Shown one piece after another: positions 25,749 through 35,054 of a DNA stretch of 64,000 bases. The position numbers and the translations under genes are program-made. Within the stretch, counting starts at the first letter, position 1; the number at the start of each line of letters is the position of its first letter. Where the stretch lies: assembly GCA_965197635.1 (NCBI GenBank), contig OZ240218.1, positions 868,001-932,000 on the forward strand. Reading direction: 5' to 3'. This DNA comes from Bin87 sp965197635 (GTDB taxonomy: Bacteria; Chloroflexota; Dehalococcoidia; Lucifugimonadales; UBA3495). The notes beneath the pieces were generated by a model. It was not told where the DNA came from. It ran no database searches and saw nothing but the letters and a program-made list of their open reading frames with translations.

Positions 25749-27459
25749 CCCCGAATCCACCGAAGGGAAACCGTGGCGGCGGTCAGAGGAGGGATGAGGG
25801 ACCAGGGATCGGGCTGGCGGGGACCTGATGCCGATGAAATGGACGATGTGGGGCGTGGATGCCGGTCCAAAGAGATGTTGACGACCCGTAGTAGCGGCGC
25901 GGGAAGCGATTTTCAGCGCCGATCGCCGGCGGAGGCCATCAGGAGCCGAGCCTGGCGCGGCTGGGCCAGACAGTTAGGTAATCTGGTGGACAGGTCAGAC
26001 GCCGAGGGCGTGGTCAAGAAGGGAGTGGCAGTGCGCGCAGTCTGGCCAGGGCGCTGCTGAACTGGTTTCGCCAGGGCCAGCCCTGGGGGAGATGCAAAGT
26101 GAGGCGGCGTGCCTTGCGGGTGAGGCGTCCGGCCAGGGAGAAGAAGCGCCTGCGCAGGGTCTTGGTGGTCGCCACCGGCTCGCCCAGCCCGAGGCGCGTG
26201 GTCCAGCGGGCCAGGTTGTGGGCCATCGTCTGGACGGCCAGCCAGGCGGCGTTGGCGGGGAAGCGGCCCGAGGGCAGGTGGTTGAGACCCACCCCGTACT
26301 TGAGGTCGCGGATGGCGTTCTCGATCTCGGCGTGGCGGCGATGATCGGCCTCCAGTTCCAGGGTGTCGCCGTCTCTATCGGTGATGAAGCCGTGATAGCT
26401 GTAGTCGACCAAGAGGGCCAGCTGGGAGTTGGGCGTGGGCTGCACCCTTCGGACGATGAGACGCACCGGCACAGCATCGGGCTCACTGGCGAAGGGAGTG
26501 TAGCTGGTTTCGGCCACGTCGGCGGCGCCCTCCATCCAGTAAGGGATGGGCGTCCAGTCCTCTTCAGGTATGGCTGCGATGAGATTGCGCAACTGGGCGT
26601 GCTGGCGGACGGTGATGGAGAAGCGGACCTTCATCTTGCGGCAGACGGCGACGATGTCGTGGTTGTAGAAGCCGCTGTCGGCCCGCATGGTGAGCGGTCC
26701 GGTGGCTCCGGCGTAGCGCACTCGCCTTACCGTCTCTCGCAGGAAGTGGGCCGCGCCGCGAGCGGTGTTGGCGCGTCCCTGGCGCAGCCGAGCCATCAGC
26801 ACGTCGCCGGTGCCAGCGGCGACGGCGAACAGCGGGTGATAGCCCCGCTGGCCGGTGTAGGTGTGGCGGCGCGCCCCTTCCTTGGCCGGACCGTAGGTCT
26901 CACAGATGGTGGAGTCCAGGTCGATGGTCAACGGATCATCGCCCGGTCCGGCCCCGGCGCCCCAGGCTCGGGCCAGCGCCTCACGGCTCACCCGATCCAG
27001 CTGCCGCGCGTGGCCCCAACGGAAACTCCGCAGGAACGTACCCAACGTGGACGGCGCCTTGACCACACAGCCCAGCACCTGCTCGGTCCCGCCAGCGCGC
27101 AGCGCGTCGGCGTCGTCGATGCAGTCGCCACCGGCCAGGGCCGACGCCACCAGGGTCAGCATCTTGTCCCCAGCATTCGCACGACCCGGTGCATCTCCCA
27201 AGTCAACGTGGCGGTCCACCAGTTCGCCCAGACCCAGGTGATGGGCCAGCGTGACCGGCAGGATCAGTCCGGCGTTGGCCACCAGGCGGTGATCGTCGAA
27301 GGCGACCTGGATGCGCTCAAGGCGCTCAGGTGGTAGCATCCGTTGGGTGCTCCTTGTTCCGGGTTGGTTTGGTGTCTCACAAACCATTATCCCCGAAGCC
27401 GGGAGCACTTTTTCAACCCTTCAGCACGACACCAACCTCATCCTTTCGGTGGATTGGGG
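25749..27459 (-). mobile_element. IS1380-family insertion sequence, copy 1
   Basis: 1711 bp; ends CCCCGAATCCACCGAAGGG and CCTTTCGGTGGATTGGGG are imperfect inverted repeats. Both flanks are CTAA (25745-25748, 27460-27463), a 4-bp duplication as expected for this family. It interrupts the RCC1-repeat gene. Confidence 0.9.
26014..27339 (-). CDS. IS1380-family transposase
   Basis: 441 residues from ATG 27339 (MLPPERLERIQVAFDDHRLV). The frame is intact. DDE motifs are visible: LTIDLDSTICETYG, TMRADSGFYNHD and YHGFITDRDGD...EIENAIRDLKYG. A longer in-frame start at 27408 lies within the promoter-side end of the element. This is the only intact IS1380 transposase in the window; the copy at 43986-45321 is broken. 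Confidence 0.88.
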   Translation of the reverse strand: MLPPERLERIQVAFDDHRLVANAGLILPVTLAHHLGLGELVDRHVDLGDAPGRANAGDKMLTLVASALAGGDCIDDADALRAGGTEQVLGCVVKAPSTLGTFLRSFRWGHARQLDRVSREALARAWGAGAGPGDDPLTIDLDSTICETYGPAKEGARRHTYTGQRGYHPLFAVAAGTGDVLMARLRQGRANTARGAAHFLRETVRRVRYAGATGPLTMRADSGFYNHDIVAVCRKMKVRFSITVRQHAQLRNLIAAIPEEDWTPIPYWMEGAADVAETSYTPFASEPDAVPVRLIVRRVQPTPNSQLALLVDYSYHGFITDRDGDTLELEADHRRHAEIENAIRDLKYGVGLNHLPSGRFPANAAWLAVQTMAHNLARWTTRLGLGEPVATTKTLRRRFFSLAGRLTRKARRLTLHLPQGWPWRNQFSSALARLRALPLPS

Positions 27460-29392
27460 CTAACGGATTGGAACGAACCTTCCAGCGGCGTAGCCCGCCC
27501 GTACCCGTTATTTCCCCAGCAAACCACGGTGCCATCCGTCCGCACTCCACAATTGTGGTGTGCTCCGGCGCTGACGGATTGGAATAAACCGCGGGGCGGA
27601 AATGCTTGACCGCTACTATTGGCACCCCAGCAGGCTACGGTGCCATCGGTCCGCACACCGCAACCATGGGAGCTGCCTATATCAATAGATTCGAAATAAC
27701 CTCCCATTGGAGTGGTTTGACGCCAATCAAAATGTTCGACATCGTGGCCCCAACAGGTCAGAGCTCCGTCCGTTTGAATACCGCAAGAGTGATCTCCGCC
27801 GGCGCTTACAGCGGAGAACGTGCCAGTGGAAGTGAACGTAGGTACTGCTTGGCCATAATCGTTCCTGCCCGAACAAACAACCGCTTTGTCATTATTATGA
27901 TGCAAATTGTAATTATTGTACTCCCGTGTGAGACAAACGTGCGTATCACCGACGCTGACGGATAATATGTGGTAGTTGGAGTACCGAAATTCCACGCGCC
28001 AATCCATGTAGCCTCCCCAACAATGGACTTCACCACCTATGTTAGCGCCGGGAGTTATGGCGCAACTGTAACGATTACCCGCGCTAACCATGGTGTAAAA
28101 ACCCTCCACTTCCGCCGGCGCCTGCCCGTCCGGGTTCGCGCCCCAGCAGGCAATACTCCCTTCCCGCTTCACGCCGCAGGTGTGGGCAAAACCAGCGCTC
28201 ACGGAGTAAAACAGGCTGTCCGGTATGGCAGACTGCTGGTAGTAGTTGTCGCCCCAGCATTGCACTCGCCCGTCATCACGTAGCCCGCAACTGTGCTCGC
28301 CGCCAGCAGTGATGGCAGTGAACGCTCCGGCCGGCGCGTCCAGCTGGCCGTATTCGTTGCTGCCCCAGCATAACGTCGTTCCGTCATCGCGCAGGGCGCA
28401 ACTGTGGGCGCGGCCGGCGTCGATGGCGGCAAACTGGCCGGGCGGCGCGCTGGACTGGCCGCTGCTGTTGGCGCCCCAGCAGGTTGCCGCGCCGGCGCCG
28501 GTGATGCCGCAGGTGTGTTCGTAGCCGGCGGTGATGGCGGTGAATAATACGCCGGCCGGCGGGTCAGCTTGCCCTTGTCGGCGTCGCCGTTGGCGCCCCA
28601 GCAGACCGCCGTGCCGTCGAATTGCAGCATACAGGTGTGCTTGCCGCCGGCGGCGATTGTTTTGGCGGCGTCGGCAACGACCACCGCCGGCGGCGGTGCG
28701 GGCTGGGGCATAGCCGCGGCCCAATTGCTGAAATCGGACCAGCGGATGGGACCGTCGTCCGGTTGGATATGACCAGAGATGACGGTGAAGGTGTATGCAA
28801 CGTCAACTTCCAGGCCGCCGATAACGGCGGAACCGGCGTCCACCCGGTGCCACCGGCTATCGGAGCCGTCGGGTTGCACCGACCAGACCCAATGGACGAC
28901 GGCATCGGCGTCGGGTGTCCAGCGCAGTGAAACCTCGCCCACGTCCGGGCCGGGAGCGGCGGTCAGCCTACCGCCGGCATCCAGTTCCGGCGGCGGTGGC
29001 GGAGCCAGGGCGACGGCTCTCCCCCAATTGCTGAAGTTCGACCAGCCTATTTCGCCCCCGTCCTGCGCATAGCCGGCAATGACGGCAAAAGAATACTCAA
29101 CTCCGGCCTCCAGCCCGTTGATGACGGCGTGAGCATCGCCCACTCGATGCCATTGGCTATCCGTCCCGTCATACTGCACCGACCACACCCAATGCGCCGT
29201 TGCGCCAGCGGCCGGCGTCCAGGTCAGAGTGACCTCGCCAATGCCCGGCCCTGAAATAGCGGTCAATCCGGTTGGATGGTCTGGCGCGTTCTGTGGCAGC
29301 GGCCCCGGCTGCCCCCAGGCCAGCGCGCCGGTTAGCAGCAGCAACAGGGCATAAGACAGAGAGAATTTCAGAATCGCTAGGCGGCGGCGCAT
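27460..29392 (-). pseudogene. 5' part of a secreted RCC1-repeat protein with two FN3-like domains
   Basis: Starts at ATG 29392 with a signal peptide (MRRRLAILKFSLSYALLLLL, cleavage likely after ALAWG). Two fibronectin-III-like domains follow (about 35-130 and 140-235; VTLTWTPAAGATAHWVWSVQ and VSLRWTPDADAVVHWVWSVQ), then about ten RCC1-type repeats (GANSSGQ, GSNEYGQ, GDNYYQQ and so on). A one-base frameshift near 28570, between GANGDADKG and QADPPAGVLF, breaks the frame before the first IS. With the four repeats at 24437-24867 the ancestral protein had about 14 repeats and about 870 residues. Such repeats form beta-propeller-like surface proteins; binding partner unknown. Confidence 0.75.
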
Positions 29393-29453
29393 AATGTCGC
29401 TAATATGGCATGGGACACGTCCGGCAATAATCAACCAACAGCAGGAGCGAGCA

Positions 29454-30332
29454 ATGGCTTTGTTCGAGGGTTTTGAGCGGATGCTGGTCGATACCAGCGG
29501 GGAGCAGGTCAACCTGGTGACGGGCGGCAGCGGGCCGCCGTTGTTGCTGCTGCACGGCTACCCCCAGACGCATACCATGTGGCACAAGGTCGCGCCCCGG
29601 CTGGCCGAGGACTTCACCGTCGTCTGCGCCGACCTGCGCGGCTACGGCGACAGCGGCAAACCCCAAGGGGACGCGGAGCATTTCAACCACTCCAAGAGGG
29701 CGATGGCGCAGGACCTGGTTGATGCCATGAGCCATCTGGGCTTCGATACCTTCTTCCTGGGCAGCCACGACCGGGGCGCTCGCGTCGCCCACCGCTTGAC
29801 CAAGGACCACTCCGAGCGCGTGCTGCGGCTGGCAACGCTGGACATCGTGCCGACACGCCATATGTTCAGCATGGTGAATAAGGAAATGGCGACCAACACC
29901 TACCACTGGTTCTTCCTCATCCAACCCTATGACTTCCCCGAGCGGGTCATCGGCGCCGATCCCGACTACTTCATCCGCTCCCGGTTCATGCGCGAGCGCA
30001 ACGCCGAAACCGTCTTCCCGCCCGAGGCCGTCGAGGAATACGTCCGCTGCTTCAGCAACCCCGGCGTGATCCACGGAGCCTGCGAAGACTACCGAGCCGG
30101 CGCCAGCATCGACCTGGTGCATGACGAAGCCGATTTCGACAACAAGGTGAACTGCCCCCACCTCGCCCTGTGGAGCCAAACCGGCTACGTAGGCCGCACC
30201 CAGGACGTGCTCGGAGTTTGGCGCGACTACTCCAACAACGTGGAAGGACAGTCCCTGCCCAGCGGCCACTACATCGCTGAGGAACTGCCCGACGACGCAT
30301 ACCGCCTCCTCCACGAATTCTTCACCCGGTAG
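29454..30332 (+). CDS. Alpha/beta hydrolase resembling fluoroacetate dehalogenase
   Basis: 292 residues from ATG 29454 (AGGAG 9 bp upstream). The nucleophile motif is HDRGARVAHR, giving D106, R107 and R110, as in fluoroacetate dehalogenases, where the two arginines bind the carboxylate. Other key residues are in place: D130 (LDIVPT), H151-W152 (YHWFFLIQP) and Y213 for the halide pocket, and catalytic H272 (SGHYIAEELP). The same set also occurs in homologues with no dehalogenase activity, so defluorination is possible but unproven. Upstream is the broken RCC1 gene on the other strand; downstream is MmgE/PrpD. Confidence 0.8.
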   Translation: MALFEGFERMLVDTSGEQVNLVTGGSGPPLLLLHGYPQTHTMWHKVAPRLAEDFTVVCADLRGYGDSGKPQGDAEHFNHSKRAMAQDLVDAMSHLGFDTFFLGSHDRGARVAHRLTKDHSERVLRLATLDIVPTRHMFSMVNKEMATNTYHWFFLIQPYDFPERVIGADPDYFIRSRFMRERNAETVFPPEAVEEYVRCFSNPGVIHGACEDYRAGASIDLVHDEADFDNKVNCPHLALWSQTGYVGRTQDVLGVWRDYSNNVEGQSLPSGHYIAEELPDDAYRLLHEFFTR

Positions 30333-30351
30333 CCCGTCGCCCCAGTTAATC

Positions 30352-30391
30352 CCGTCATTGCGAGAATGCCGCGCTGCGCTCGCAATGACCG
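30352..30391. repeat. REP-like repeat
   Basis: GTCATTGCGAGAATGCCGCG followed by CTCGCAATGAC, a near-perfect inverted repeat between two same-strand genes. Confidence 0.6.
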
Positions 30392-30413
30392 CGAGTTAGA
30401 GTCGGAGGCCGTC

Positions 30414-31769
30414 ATGCCCCAAAATTACCTTGACCAACTGTCCGAGTTCGTCGCCGAGCTGCGCTGGGAGGACCTGCATCCTTCCACCATATCCGCCGCC
30501 AAGGACGTCGTGCTGGATACCATCGGAGCCATCACCGCCGGCAGTCGACTTGACGAAAACGCCAACTTCGCCCGCCTGGCCGCGGACATGAGCGGGCCGG
30601 GCAATGCCACCGTGATCGGGCATGCGCACCGCGTTCAACCCGTTTGGGCCACCATGGTCAATGCCACCGCCGGCGTTTCGCTGGAGATGGACGAAGGCAG
30701 CCGGCTGGGCGGCGGGCATCCGTCCATCCACATAACCCCCGGCGCAATCGCCGTGGGCGAAGACCTGGGAGCCAGCGGTCGCGCAGTTCTGGAAAGCATC
30801 ATCGTCGGCTACGAAGTCACGTCCCGCATCGGCAGCGCCACCCAAATCCGGCCGGAGGTTCACTCCCACGGCACCTGGGGCACCATCGGAGCGGCGGCGG
30901 CAACGGCCAGGCTGATGGGCTTCGATCCGGCGCAAACGAAACTGTCGATGAACCTCGCCATGTCCATGAGCCCGGCCAACACCTGGACGCCGTGCCTGGA
31001 AGGAGCGACCGTTCGCAACCTGTATCCCGGCCGCTCCGGGTTCCAGGGCATCATGGCCGCCCACCTGAGCCGGTGCGGGTTCACCGCTGTCGCCGATGGC
31101 CCTGCCGACCTGTACCGCACCTTCCTGGGAGAAGGCTTCGACCCTGATGCCGTGGTGGACGGCCTGGGCGCGCCCGGCGAATTCCGCATCCAGCGCAACT
31201 ACTTCAAGTTCCACGCCTGCTGCCTGTACAACCACCCCGCCCTGGATGCCGTGGAAGACCTGCTTCGCTCGGAGCCATTCGCCGCGTGCGACGTGGAACG
31301 CATCGCGGTGACCGCACCGCCCATCGCCGGCATCATGGCTGACCCGGCTCCCGAAAATATGCTCGCGGCCAAGTTTTCCATTCCCTACGCCGTGGCCGCC
31401 GCCGTCTGCTACGGCCGCACCGACGTTACGGCTTTCCTGCCGGAGCGCGTTGGCAACGCGGATATCCGGAGCCTGGCGGAACGTGTGCAGGTCTTGCCCG
31501 ACGCCGAGATGAGCCTGCGCCGCTACGACTACCCCGCCGCTCGCGTCGCCGTCTATCTAAACGACGGTCGTGTCCTCGAAACCGGCGTCGCCGCCCAGCG
31601 AGGCGATCATACCAACCCCAGAAGTCAGGACGAACTGCTTCATAAATTAGACCTGCTATCCCACGATTCCCTTGGCAAAGATGGAATACAACAGGTCGTC
31701 CAAACCGTTTCCCGTTTGGACGACCTGGAAGATGTCCGCGTCCTTACCCGGTTGCTTTCGGGTGAGTAA
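30414..31769 (+). CDS. MmgE/PrpD-family protein
   Basis: 451 residues, full length for the MmgE/PrpD (2-methylcitrate dehydratase-like) fold. Typical blocks are DTIGAITAGS, EMDEGSRLGGGHPSIHITPG, SHGTWGTIGAAAATARLMG and NYFKFHACCLYNHPALDAV. Members dehydrate or epimerise tricarboxylic or related acids, e.g. aconitate-type substrates. No methylcitrate cycle genes are adjacent, so the true substrate is open. The ATG 30414 follows GGAGG by 5 bp. The gene sits 81 bp after the hydrolase and convergent to the amidohydrolase, with stops 3 bp apart. Confidence 0.85.
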   Translation: MPQNYLDQLSEFVAELRWEDLHPSTISAAKDVVLDTIGAITAGSRLDENANFARLAADMSGPGNATVIGHAHRVQPVWATMVNATAGVSLEMDEGSRLGGGHPSIHITPGAIAVGEDLGASGRAVLESIIVGYEVTSRIGSATQIRPEVHSHGTWGTIGAAAATARLMGFDPAQTKLSMNLAMSMSPANTWTPCLEGATVRNLYPGRSGFQGIMAAHLSRCGFTAVADGPADLYRTFLGEGFDPDAVVDGLGAPGEFRIQRNYFKFHACCLYNHPALDAVEDLLRSEPFAACDVERIAVTAPPIAGIMADPAPENMLAAKFSIPYAVAAAVCYGRTDVTAFLPERVGNADIRSLAERVQVLPDAEMSLRRYDYPAARVAVYLNDGRVLETGVAAQRGDHTNPRSQDELLHKLDLLSHDSLGKDGIQQVVQTVSRLDDLEDVRVLTRLLSGE

Positions 31770-31772
31770 CGG

Positions 31773-32789
31773 TTACACGTCTATCCGGTAAATCCGCGCC
31801 GCGTTGTCGTGGAACATGGCGGCCCGCTCACTGGCCGAGTACCCGCTGGTCATCCGCTTGAACGCGTTGTACATGATGTTGTACGAGAAGGACACCTTGT
31901 CCGGCGGGAAGTTGCTCTCGAACAGGCAGCGGTCCGGCCCGAACTGGTCGATGCAGTAGAGGATCAGCGGCCCCATCGCCTCAGCCAGCTCCTCCGAACC
32001 GATTGGCGTGTTACGGGTGTGCCAGTCGAACCCGTAGCGTGTCTGGCCCACGCCGCCCAGCTTCATCACCACGTTGGGGCATTGTGCCAACGCCGCGATC
32101 CCCTCCCGCCATGCCGGCATCACCTCGTCGTCCCGGTTTCCGTAGGGGCCGACCCGGATTAACCCGCCGATGTGGTTGGACACGATGGTGAGGTCCGGCA
32201 CCGAGTTGGCGAAATCCGCCAACTCGGCCAGCTGCGGGAAATAGACCACGTTCTCGTACACCAGTCCCCGGCTGGCCAGCACTCCCGCGCCGGCGCGAAA
32301 CTGCGGGTCGGCCAACTGATGCTCTACGCTGCGGCTGTCCAGTTCCGGGTGTGGGTCCCAACCCGTGTTGTGGCGAATGCCGCGGAAGCGGTTGGGACTA
32401 GCCGCCTGTAGGGCGTCCAGCACCCGCGCCACGTCATCGCCCAGGGCCAGATTGGCGTTCCCGATGATGGCCGCCGCCGCTTTGGTCGGTCCGTATAACC
32501 CGGTGGCGCTGGCCGCCGCGATGCCCTGGACGAACTCCACCTCGCCCACCGACCGCAGTTCCTCCGGGCCGTCGGGGCGATACATCGACCTGGCTTCCAG
32601 GAACACGGTGGAACGCACGTTGTGGCCGCTGTTCACGTCCGCCGCCAACTCATCCAGCAGGTAACGGTGATATGGCACACGGTCCATGCGGAAGTCCCAG
32701 AAGTGGTGATGGGCGTCGCAGATGGGCAGATCCGGTTCAAGGCTAGGTTCGGTAGTCAGGGCCAGCCAATCGTTGTCTCCGTATGGCAT
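31773..32789 (-). CDS. Amidohydrolase_2-family TIM-barrel hydrolase
   Basis: 338 residues. The N-terminal metal motif DAHHHFWDF, a middle IVSNHIGG histidine and the C-terminal FESNFPPDK (where the usual metal-ligand Asp of the family is replaced by a S-N pair) fit the Amidohydrolase 2 family of decarboxylases and lactonases (PDC/LigI-type). The SN pair in FESNFPPDK is common in the predicted TIM-barrel hydrolase/dicarboxylate hydrolase branch. Start ATG 32789 has a moderate upstream site. Role: likely hydrolysis of a lactone or decarboxylation in the local catabolic pathway (inference). Confidence 0.8.
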   Translation of the reverse strand: MPYGDNDWLALTTEPSLEPDLPICDAHHHFWDFRMDRVPYHRYLLDELAADVNSGHNVRSTVFLEARSMYRPDGPEELRSVGEVEFVQGIAAASATGLYGPTKAAAAIIGNANLALGDDVARVLDALQAASPNRFRGIRHNTGWDPHPELDSRSVEHQLADPQFRAGAGVLASRGLVYENVVYFPQLAELADFANSVPDLTIVSNHIGGLIRVGPYGNRDDEVMPAWREGIAALAQCPNVVMKLGGVGQTRYGFDWHTRNTPIGSEELAEAMGPLILYCIDQFGPDRCLFESNFPPDKVSFSYNIMYNAFKRMTSGYSASERAAMFHDNAARIYRIDV

Positions 32790-32859
32790 TTTCGCGCTCC
32801 ATGGCCGAGTAGATTTTTGGCAATCCTACCACACCAACTACGCGATGCTGGCTGAACGT

Positions 32860-32882
32860 AGGGGCGAATAATTTTCGCCCCT
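32860..32882. repeat. Palindrome AGGGGCGAA...TTCGCCCCT
   Basis: 9-bp perfect stem, relative of the one at 6003-6026, between two divergent genes. Confidence 0.55.
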
Positions 32883-32941
32883 ACAAATTATTGACCCGGC
32901 GCGTGGTAGGATAGCCTCGAAACACATAAAGGGGGACCATA

Positions 32942-34036
32942 ATGGCCGACAAAATCCGCCTGGGCATCATCGGCGCAAACATCCACCGGGGTTGGGCCGT
33001 CCGCTCTCACCTGCCCGCCGTGGTCGCCAGCCCTGAATTTGAACTGACCGCGGTCTGCACCACCCGCATGGAGAGCGCCGAGGAGTCGCGCCAGAAATTC
33101 GGCGCCCGCCTCGCCTTCGACGATTACCACAAGATGCTCGAGCATCCCGAAATCGACGCCGTGGCGGTCAGCCTGCGCGTCCCTAACCACTATGAGCCTA
33201 CGGTGGCCGCCATCAACGCCGGCAAGCACATCTATACCGAGTGGCCCTTGGGCCGCACCACCGCCGAGGCCGAGGAGATGGCCGACCTCGCCCGCGCCAA
33301 GGGCGTCCGCAGCATGGTGGGCTTGCAAGCCAGGGCCAACCCCGAGATGCTCTACCTGAAAGATCTGGTGGAGTCGGGTTACGTCGGCGAGGTGATGTCG
33401 TGCCACGTTCGCCGCATTTCCAGCGGGTCCCTGGTACGCCAGTCGGATCGCACCTGGCAGCGCGACCATGAATTGGGAGCCAACACCCTCACCATCACCT
33501 TTGGACATACCATCGACGCCCTGCGCTTCGTGGTCGGCGACTTCAGTCACGTCTCCACCGTTGTCAGCACCCAGGCCAACCAATGGTATGAAACCGACAC
33601 CGACCAGATGGTCGACGTCACCTCGCCGGACAACATCCTGGTCAGCGGCCGGCTGAACAACGGAGCGGTAGCATCGGCCCATGTCGCCAGCAACCCGTGG
33701 GTTGACAGCGGTTACCTAATGGAGATCTACGGACGCGAGGGAACCCTGGTTGCCACGTCCGACGAATCGCCCAACCACGAGGGCGTGCGCGTGCAAGGCG
33801 CCCAGGGCAGCGACACGCTACAGGACCTGCCCATTCCGCCCCGTTACACCTTCGTCCTCGAGGGAATGCCCCACGGCGCGCCCTACAACGTCGGCCAGAT
33901 GTACTACCAGTTCGGTCGGGGCATCCGCGAAGGAAATTCTTGCCAGCCGGATTTTGACGAAGCCGTGCGTCTGCACCGCTTCATCGACAAAATCCAGCAG
34001 GCTTCAGATACGGGAAGCGAGATCGCCGTCGAATAA
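32942..34036 (+). CDS. Gfo/Idh/MocA-family NAD(P)-dependent oxidoreductase
   Basis: 364 residues. N-terminal Rossmann fold with LGIIGANIHRGW (a variant of GxGxxG) and the family hallmark EKP seen here as EWPL (residues about 100-103, HIYTEWPLGR). The C-terminal domain holds HELGANTLTITFGHTIDAL with the usual histidine. The GANIHRGWAVRSHLPA start and the EWPL variant are shared with Gal80-like members, some of which bind but do not oxidise sugars. Start at 32942 with GGGGGA 7 bp upstream. Substrate unknown; likely a sugar or cyclitol. Confidence 0.85.
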   Translation: MADKIRLGIIGANIHRGWAVRSHLPAVVASPEFELTAVCTTRMESAEESRQKFGARLAFDDYHKMLEHPEIDAVAVSLRVPNHYEPTVAAINAGKHIYTEWPLGRTTAEAEEMADLARAKGVRSMVGLQARANPEMLYLKDLVESGYVGEVMSCHVRRISSGSLVRQSDRTWQRDHELGANTLTITFGHTIDALRFVVGDFSHVSTVVSTQANQWYETDTDQMVDVTSPDNILVSGRLNNGAVASAHVASNPWVDSGYLMEIYGREGTLVATSDESPNHEGVRVQGAQGSDTLQDLPIPPRYTFVLEGMPHGAPYNVGQMYYQFGRGIREGNSCQPDFDEAVRLHRFIDKIQQASDTGSEIAVE

Positions 34037-34051
34037 CTCGGCCCGCGAAAA

Positions 34052-34090
34052 ACGTCATTGCGAGCGAAGCGCGGCGATCTCGCCAGCGGG
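34052..34090. repeat. REP-like repeat
   Basis: GTCATTGCGAGCGAAGCGCGGCGATCTCG unit after the Gfo/Idh stop, same family as 10235-10342. Confidence 0.5.
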
Positions 34091-34105
34091 CTCAAGCGTG
34101 TGGCG

Positions 34106-34618
34106 TTACCACTCGAAACCCAGTTGGGCGTAACGGATGAAGACGGTGCCGAACGGATCGCCCAGCGGCCCGTTGACCGCCAGGACGGCTATGGTGTGCT
34201 GGTTGCCGGGCTGGGCGTCGCCGGTTACCGGAACGCGCTGGGAAACGTTGAACCCCTGGACGGTTCCCCGTTCTCGGTTGCACTCGCCGTCAATCCAGAT
34301 TTCGCCGTAGTCGTCCACGCAGGTCTCGAACTGCACCCGCATCCCGCTGGTGGTTCGTCCTGCCACCGTGTCGGGGATGGTGATGGTGGTCCGGTACCAC
34401 GCGAAGGTGAACCCGCCGGAAACCCGCCCCGGCAGGTCGTCGCAGATTTCCCAGCCCGAATCGTCGTAGTCCGGCAGTCGTGCCGGACTGCCGCCCGTGC
34501 TCTCCGCTACCAACCCGCCGTTGTCTGCGCCCGGCACGTATCCTACGGCAAATCGCCAGACCGACCCCATCGTCGCCTGGCCGTCCGGTTCCCCGATGTT
34601 GATCGTCGCTCTCGGCAT
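34106..34618 (-). CDS. Galactose-binding-like jelly-roll domain protein
   Basis: 170 residues from ATG 34618 (GGAG 3 bp upstream is weak but the longer start at 34672 has none). The sequence WRFAVGYVPGADNG, PDYDDSGWEICDDLP, FAWYRTTITIP and DDYGEIWIDGECN follows the sugar-binding N-terminal domain of glycoside hydrolase family 2. Here it stands alone, without any catalytic barrel, so it is a binding protein or a free-standing module. No signal peptide. Convergent with the Gfo/Idh gene. Confidence 0.65.
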   Translation of the reverse strand: MPRATINIGEPDGQATMGSVWRFAVGYVPGADNGGLVAESTGGSPARLPDYDDSGWEICDDLPGRVSGGFTFAWYRTTITIPDTVAGRTTSGMRVQFETCVDDYGEIWIDGECNRERGTVQGFNVSQRVPVTGDAQPGNQHTIAVLAVNGPLGDPFGTVFIRYAQLGFEW

Positions 34619-34773
34619 GGCTCCCGTATCCTCCTGACCGCGTGCTCTTGACCGCGTACTCTGCGCCGACATGGTACATCAATTTGCCGGCAAAATTACC
34701 ACCTACCGTGTGGTTTTGAAGGCTCCGAGTGCTGGTTGGAAGCAACTCGGCCTTCATCGGTCGTTCAAAATCG

Positions 34774-34916
34774 CTAGTGTGGTGTATTCGTAGTTCGCCG
34801 GATATAAAGTGCCGACCGCCGCCTTTGCGCCGCTCAGTATCGAGTAGAAAACTCTTTTCCAATCCGCTCGGAAAGCCTCGCAAGTAATACGGCGAACTAC
34901 GAATACAGGACACTAG
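34774..34916. mobile_element. MITE A with IS630b-type ends
   Basis: 143 bp; 27-bp ends CTAGTGTGGTGTATTCGTAG and (other strand) CTAGTGTCCTGTATTCGTAG differ at two positions. No coding capacity. Adjacent and overlapping by the shared CTAG with MITE B. Confidence 0.75.
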
Positions 34917-35054
34917 TGTGGCTGTATCCGTAGTTCATCGGAAATAAATGGCGGCTTGTGTCTTTGTGCCACTCTGCTTCAAGCAGGAAACTGGTTTCCT
35001 GTCCCTTTAGAAAGCTTCATTCTAATGCGACGAACTATGGATACAGTACACTAG
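34913..35054. mobile_element. MITE B with IS630b-type ends
   Basis: 142 bp, starting CTAGTGTGGCTGTATCCGTAG and ending with the inverted form. An inverted copy (MITE C) lies at 36222-36363 on the other side of IS630b; both contain a shared palindrome AGGAAAC...GTTTCCT. Confidence 0.75.

Noticed and set aside
29400..30314. 304-codon minus-strand frame opposite the fluoroacetate-dehalogenase-like gene
   Set aside because: Antisense shadow; composition of repeated V/G/H/A residues and no recognisable domain, while the plus strand has a full active site.
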